Positions 15,251-19,029 of a DNA stretch of 19,029 bases are shown one piece after another. The DNA comes from Lachnospiraceae bacterium (lineage in GTDB: Bacteria > Bacillota_A > Clostridia > Lachnospirales > Lachnospiraceae): contig JAILPG010000025.1 in assembly GCA_024699595.1 (NCBI GenBank), positions 1 to 19,029 of the forward strand, in the 5' to 3' direction. The notes below the pieces were generated by a model. The model was not told where the DNA came from, made no database searches, and was given only the letters and a program-made list of their open reading frames with translations. Both the position numbers and the translations under genes were made by a program. Within the stretch, counting starts at the first letter, position 1. Every line of letters begins with the position of its first letter.

Positions 15251-15286
15251 AAAAAGAAGGTGCAGTAGCATAAACCTGCACCTTCT
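15251..15286 (-). terminator. Intrinsic terminator of the rubrerythrin gene
   Basis: On the minus strand AGAAGGTGCAG (15286-15276) and CTGCACCTTCT (15265-15255) form a perfect 11-bp stem with a 10-nt loop, followed by T residues (15255-15251). It begins 36 bp after the rubrerythrin stop codon. Confidence 0.92.
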
Positions 15287-15322
15287 GAAAATCTCTTAAG
15301 CCATGTATATCTGTTTTGCCGG

Positions 15323-15889
15323 TTATCCGAAATATCTCTTAAGAAGTCCTGCGAAAGCTTTGCCGTGCCTTGCCTCGTCGCGGGCCATCTCATGAACGGT
15401 ATCATGGATAGCATCGAGATTTAATTCCTTAGCCTTCTTTGCAAGCTCGGTCTTTCCTGCCGTAGCGCCGTTTTCGGCCTCTACTCTTACGGTAAGGTTT
15501 TCCTTTGTGGAGGAGCTTACGACTTCACCTAAGAGCTCAGCAAACTTTGCAGCATGCTCTGCCTCTTCCCAGGCTGCTTTTTCATAATAAAGTCCGACTT
15601 CGGGATATCCCTCTCTGAAAGCTGCTCTTGACATTGCAAGATACATGCCCACCTCGGTGCACTCGCCTTCAAAGTTGGCACGAAGGCCATCCTTGATCTC
15701 AGCGGGAACATCCTTTGCTATTCCGATCACATGCTCGCTTGCCCAGCTCATCTCACCCTCAACGGGAACGAATTTATCCTTGGGCTGCTTGCAGGTGGGG
15801 CAGGTCCAGTCTGCCGGAAGATCAGCAAACTTTACGCCTTCTTTTTCCTCATCATAGATATGTCCGCATACGGTACATCTGTATTTCAT
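15323..15889 (-). CDS. Rubrerythrin with N-terminal rubredoxin domain (reverse-rubrerythrin type)
   Basis: This 188-residue cytoplasmic protein reduces hydrogen peroxide in anaerobes. Residues 1-~42 are a rubredoxin-like iron site with CTVC (Cys5, Cys8) and CPTC (Cys30, Cys33). The rest is a ferritin-like four-helix diiron domain with Glu ligands in [12 protein letters not shown] (74-76), EEAEH (108-112) and DEARH (171-175). Rubredoxin first and ferritin-like domain second is the reverse of classical rubrerythrin and matches clostridial revRbr proteins, which act as the end component of NADH-dependent peroxidase and are usually induced by oxygen or peroxide. The start is set by GGAGGATTACAAAG before the ATG at 15889; the frame stays open upstream to 16066, but that part looks non-coding and includes the promoter. 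Monocistronic, between its own promoter and terminator. I did not find a convincing PerR box. Confidence 0.94.
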   Translation of the reverse strand: MKYRCTVCGHIYDEEKEGVKFADLPADWTCPTCKQPKDKFVPVEGEMSWASEHVIGIAKDVPAEIKDGLRANFEGECTEVGMYLAMSRAAFREGYPEVGLYYEKAAWEEAEHAAKFAELLGEVVSSSTKENLTVRVEAENGATAGKTELAKKAKELNLDAIHDTVHEMARDEARHGKAFAGLLKRYFG

Positions 15890-15974
15890 CTTTGTAATCC
15901 TCCTTGTGTCTTTGAATCTGCGGTATGCAGGGCATCCTTCTGCGGATGTTCTGTGACCGCTCTGTCTGTATAGA

Positions 15975-16003
15975 ATATTACCAAAAAAGTGCATTTCCCG
16001 CAA
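15975..16003 (-). promoter_or_regulatory. Promoter of the rubrerythrin gene
   Basis: On the minus strand TTGCGG (16003-15998) is followed after 17 bp by TAATAT (15980-15975). Transcription would start near 15968, about 79 nt before the start codon. The 16004-16086 stretch beyond it is AT-rich and must hold the divergent antiporter promoter; TTGGAT...TAATAT near 16014-16043 is a possible but weak candidate. Confidence 0.6.
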
Positions 16004-16086
16004 GGATTGTTTGTTGGATATTTGGATATGAATGTGATAATATTTTATAAAATAATGTAAAGACAAATATATGAGGAGATGGGAAA

Positions 16087-17193
16087 ATGCTTGTACCGGT
16101 ATTATTGTTTGCGTTAGGACTCGTGTTTCTTATAAAAGGCGGCGACTGGTTTGTTGACGGCGCATCGGGGATAGCGGAGAGATTCGGGGTGCCCGATCTT
16201 TTGATAGGTGCAACTGTCGTATCCATAGGCACCACACTTCCGGAGGTCATGGTATCATCCAATTCCGCACTTTCCGGTCACGGCGAAATCGCATACGGAA
16301 ACGCCATCGGCTCGATAATATGCAATACGGCTCTGATAGCTGCACTTACCGTAGCCATTAAGCCATCAACAGTAGAGAAAAAATCGCTCAGGACGCCGGT
16401 TATCTTTTTTTTCCTGAGCGCAGCCATATATGTAACGACAGCATATACCACGGGCAGATTTTCGCGCCCGGTGGGACTTGTGCTGCTTGCGATATTCGTG
16501 GTATATACCGTGCTGCTTGTAAGGCAGGCGTTATCGGCAGCGGGAGCAGCAGGAGGGGCGTATGCGTCCGGGAATACGGAAGTCGCGGCGTCATCTGATG
16601 CGGCTTTGGAAATGGCAGAGAATGCGGAAGCTGCAGAAGATGCAGTGCCATCGGATTCCGTATCGAAAGCTTCAGAGGAAAAAGAATCCGGCAAGGAAGC
16701 AGGGGAAAAGCCTATCTGGATGCTTGTGGTACTGCTTGTGGTCGGAGCGGCGCTTATAGCCATAGGAGCGGACCTCCTTGTTGACAACGGCACTCTTATC
16801 GCACAGGGACTTGGAGTTCCGGAATCTGTCATAGCACTTACCTTTGTGGCACTTGGTACTTCGCTTCCCGAGCTTGTGACCGCGATCACATCCCTTGCAA
16901 AAGGGCACGGAGCGCTCTCGCTCGGAAATATCTGCGGAGCGAATCTTTTTAATATAGTACTCGTATCAGGCCTTTCAATGACACTTGAGCCCTTCGACCT
17001 TCCGGCAGGCAAGGTCATAAACATAGCAGGGCAGGCAAGGAATGCATCACTTGTGATCGATACTCCCGTGATGCTTTCCGTAATGATCATTCTTACGATC
17101 CCCGCCCTTATAAAAGGGAAGCTTGAAAGATGGCAGGGAATACTGTTGCTTGCCATATATACGGGCTTTACTGTATTCCAGCTTATCAACTGA
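16087..17193 (+). CDS. Calcium/sodium antiporter, CaCA superfamily (YrbG-like)
   Basis: This 368-residue cytoplasmic-membrane protein exchanges Ca2+ for Na+ (or H+) in its family. It has two inverted halves of about five membrane helices. Each carries the family's alpha repeats: GTTLPE (48-53) with [10 protein letters not shown] (71-80), and GTSLPE (257-262) with [10 protein letters not shown] (280-289). The Glu residues at 53 and 262 are the expected cation ligands. The halves are joined by a long acidic, Ala/Glu/Ser-rich loop (about 150-208) that is longer than in the short bacterial homologs I know and probably faces the cytoplasm. The ATG follows GAGGAGATGGGAAA. It diverges from rubrerythrin, and the HD-GYP gene starts 28 nt after its stop, so those two are probably co-transcribed. 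A long antisense frame across it is a shadow. Confidence 0.94.
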   Translation: MLVPVLLFALGLVFLIKGGDWFVDGASGIAERFGVPDLLIGATVVSIGTTLPEVMVSSNSALSGHGEIAYGNAIGSIICNTALIAALTVAIKPSTVEKKSLRTPVIFFFLSAAIYVTTAYTTGRFSRPVGLVLLAIFVVYTVLLVRQALSAAGAAGGAYASGNTEVAASSDAALEMAENAEAAEDAVPSDSVSKASEEKESGKEAGEKPIWMLVVLLVVGAALIAIGADLLVDNGTLIAQGLGVPESVIALTFVALGTSLPELVTAITSLAKGHGALSLGNICGANLFNIVLVSGLSMTLEPFDLPAGKVINIAGQARNASLVIDTPVMLSVMIILTIPALIKGKLERWQGILLLAIYTGFTVFQLIN

Positions 17194-17221
17194 GAAAAAT
17201 AAGATAAGGATATAAAAAGAT

Positions 17222-19029
17222 ATGAAGAAAAATCAGCCGGATCACGGTATCTTATCAGTGGATGATATCATGAAGGATATCGCTGCAAAGCACACAAAGG
17301 CGCCCACAAGCGTTTTTGTTATTATGATAGTTTTATATTTTGCGGCAATATTCACTGTGGCATGGGTATCCAGATCTGACCGGACCATGATGGTGGGCGG
17401 CAAGATACTGCCGTTTTCCGCTTTTGCCGGAGTGCTGTCCTCGATCGCAAATATACTTATCATATTCCTGACCGTGTTTTATGACAGGCTCGGATTTATC
17501 GCCTCGTTAGCCATACTGATAATGCAGATCCCGGTATATGCGAGAAATGTATCAATGCAGCCGAATCTGGCAAGCCTTCCGGGGATCTTTGGAACCCTGA
17601 TCACGATCATAGCCATCATAATCATCTACCGTCGTAAAAAGAAGATCTCAGCTTATCAGCAGATCGAAGTGGAAAACCTGACACAGCAGCAGAGGCTTTC
17701 GCAGCACCTCTTTGAACAGACCGCGACCGCACTCGTAAACGCTGTTGATGCAAAGGATACTTATTCAAGAGGGCATTCCTTAAGAGTAGCCGGATATTCG
17801 GAGAATATCGCAAGGATGCTTGGAAAGAGCAGTGAGGAATGCTACAGGATCTATTATACGGCTCTTTTGCATGATGTGGGAAAGATCGGCATCGAGGACG
17901 GGATCATCAACAAAAAGGGAAAGCTTACGCCGGATGAGTATGAGATCATGAAGAAACATCCGATCTACGGCAACCAGATACTCTCAAGCATCAGCGAATA
18001 TCCTTATCTGAGCATAGGAGCCCATTATCATCATGAGCGCTATGACGGAAAGGGCTATCCCGACGGCCTCAAGGGAGAGGATATCCCGGAGATAGCAAGG
18101 ATCATCTCTGTCGCAGATGCATATGATGCCATGACTTCCGAAAGAAGCTACAGGGACGCGCTGCCCCAGCAGCTTGTGAGGGAGGAGATCGTAAAAGGAG
18201 CCGGTACGCAGTTTGATCCTGTTATCGCCGGCATTATGAAAAAAATAATAGACACTGACGCAGAATACAGTCTCAGAGAAAAAAACGTCGTAAAAGAGCT
18301 TGCCGGTTATAACGAGCTGTACTGTGAAGAATATAAGAGCAACGTATCCGACGGGATACAGGTCACCGAAAAGATCACGAAGATACATTTAAAATGCGGT
18401 CCTCTTGACGAGAAGTCCGCAACAGAAATGATGCCTGCGATCATTCTGTTTGATTCGCTGGACGGACGTTTACACAGGAGAGAGAAGACTGTCAGGGATT
18501 TAAACTATTATGAATACTGCGAGATCTTCTTTGACGGAAGGACTAATGATACGGGAGTCAGAAAGATCAAAACGGAAACTACCGGATCAGAGCGGGGCGA
18601 CAGGGCAGGATCGGGAAAGACCCTTACAGGAAGAAAAGATACCGTATATGATATTGAAGCATCCAAGTATAATGATCATGTCCTTATAACAATAGATGAC
18701 GGAGAAAAGACCCTGTGGGTAACGATAGCGCTGCCTGACAGCTCGCGTTATGTCTATATAGGCCTTACGGGCAGATACTGTCATTTGAGCGATGTGGGTA
18801 TCCTGCAGACGGAAAAAGAGATAACTGCTGATCATATACAGAGAATAGCCGAGGAGATAAGCTACATTGACGGTCCTGAGGGAGATATACCAAATATCCA
18901 GATAAACGGTCAGAGAAGCGATACCACCATCGGTGTTCCCGTAAATGAAAGATTAAAGCTGTCATTTCATACAAAGAGCCTTCCGACATCAAGGCTTATC
19001 TGGCATTGTCCGCATATAGTACTCTTTTC
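17222..19029 (+). CDS. Membrane-anchored HD-GYP domain phosphodiesterase, 3' end cut by window
   Basis: The frame opens at ATG 17222 and stays open to the right edge, about 602 residues. Four hydrophobic segments (about 30-51, 66-90, 95-112, 123-141) form a membrane module, followed by a short coiled stretch and an HD-GYP domain. RGHSLRVAGYS has His185, LLHDVGKIG has His217-Asp218, HHERYDGKGYPDGL follows with Gly-Tyr-Pro at 278-280, and the RIISVADAYDAMTS segment completes the metal site. HD-GYP proteins usually break down cyclic di-GMP. After about residue 340 comes an unrecognised region of more than 240 residues, rich in charged residues and predicted beta strands. Most HD-GYP proteins end soon after the domain, so this tail is unusual. 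AAGGAT upstream of the start is a weak ribosome site. It lies 28 nt after the antiporter gene. Confidence 0.92.
   Translation, partial: MKKNQPDHGILSVDDIMKDIAAKHTKAPTSVFVIMIVLYFAAIFTVAWVSRSDRTMMVGGKILPFSAFAGVLSSIANILIIFLTVFYDRLGFIASLAILIMQIPVYARNVSMQPNLASLPGIFGTLITIIAIIIIYRRKKKISAYQQIEVENLTQQQRLSQHLFEQTATALVNAVDAKDTYSRGHSLRVAGYSENIARMLGKSSEECYRIYYTALLHDVGKIGIEDGIINKKGKLTPDEYEIMKKHPIYGNQILSSISEYPYLSIGAHYHHERYDGKGYPDGLKGEDIPEIARIISVADAYDAMTSERSYRDALPQQLVREEIVKGAGTQFDPVIAGIMKKIIDTDAEYSLREKNVVKELAGYNELYCEEYKSNVSDGIQVTEKITKIHLKCGPLDEKSATEMMPAIILFDSLDGRLHRREKTVRDLNYYEYCEIFFDGRTNDTGVRKIKTETTGSERGDRAGSGKTLTGRKDTVYDIEASKYNDHVLITIDDGEKTLWVTIALPDSSRYVYIGLTGRYCHLSDVGILQTEKEITADHIQRIAEEISYIDGPEGDIPNIQINGQRSDTTIGVPVNERLKLSFHTKSLPTSRLIWHCPHIVLF

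Noticed and set aside
15890..16066. N-terminal extension of rubrerythrin
   Set aside because: The extension includes the promoter hexamers, has no family similarity, and a strong ribosome site marks the ATG at 15889, where the rubredoxin domain begins.
16278..17189. Long open frame of 303 codons on the minus strand
   Set aside because: It lies fully antisense to the antiporter, has a low-complexity Ser/Ala/Thr composition typical of a mirrored membrane-protein gene, and has no ribosome site or homology that I can see.
1..19029. CRISPR array, insertion sequence, prophage or toxin-antitoxin locus
   Set aside because: I found no regularly spaced repeats, transposase or integrase motifs, terminal inverted repeats, or small paired genes of toxin-antitoxin type.

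Overview
The window looks like chromosomal DNA from an anaerobic Firmicute, most likely a Clostridia member of the Lachnospiraceae type. Support comes from the moderate GC content, strong AGGAGG-type ribosome binding sites, consensus TTGACA/TATAAT promoters, a rubredoxin-ferritin rubrerythrin, zinc-ribbon single-pass membrane proteins and large acidic secreted proteins. This placement is inference from gene content; there is no rRNA or other marker in the window. I see no insertion sequence, phage gene, CRISPR array or tRNA.

Layout. (1) 1-2778: a VOC/glyoxalase-fold gene (cut by the left edge, minus strand) diverges from an AraC-family regulator, which is followed by a Gfo/Idh/MocA oxidoreductase. 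The space between the divergent genes carries two 20-bp direct repeats 52 bp apart and a separate palindrome, which suggests local control of a small carbohydrate-related unit. (2) 2788-5483, minus: the most interesting part. A consensus promoter drives a structured RNA ending in an intrinsic terminator. It is followed directly by a TROVE/vWA protein (a bacterial Ro60, Rsr) and, through an ATGA overlap, by a small secreted protein. The RNA is a candidate bacterial Y RNA, although a cis-acting attenuator is a real alternative. (3) 5537-7699, minus: three genes for single-pass membrane proteins, two with N-terminal zinc ribbons, pointing into the Ro60 region. Their promoter shares its -35 region with the divergent promoter of a DUF3237-like gene (7937-8344). 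(4) 8396-10605, minus: a MATE transporter and an alpha/beta hydrolase. (5) 10763-13420, minus: an 885-residue secreted protein of unknown function with a ~107-nt leader, a palindrome over its -35 and a very strong terminator. (6) 13604-15889, minus: a MutS-related ATPase without mismatch-recognition domains and a rubrerythrin with its own promoter and terminator. (7) 16087-19029, plus: a Ca2+/Na+ antiporter and, 28 nt later, an HD-GYP membrane protein cut by the right edge.

Two starts matter for annotation. The longest reading frames of the hydrolase and the MutS-like protein begin inside the terminator hairpins of the preceding genes, so later starts (10605 and 15205) are given here.
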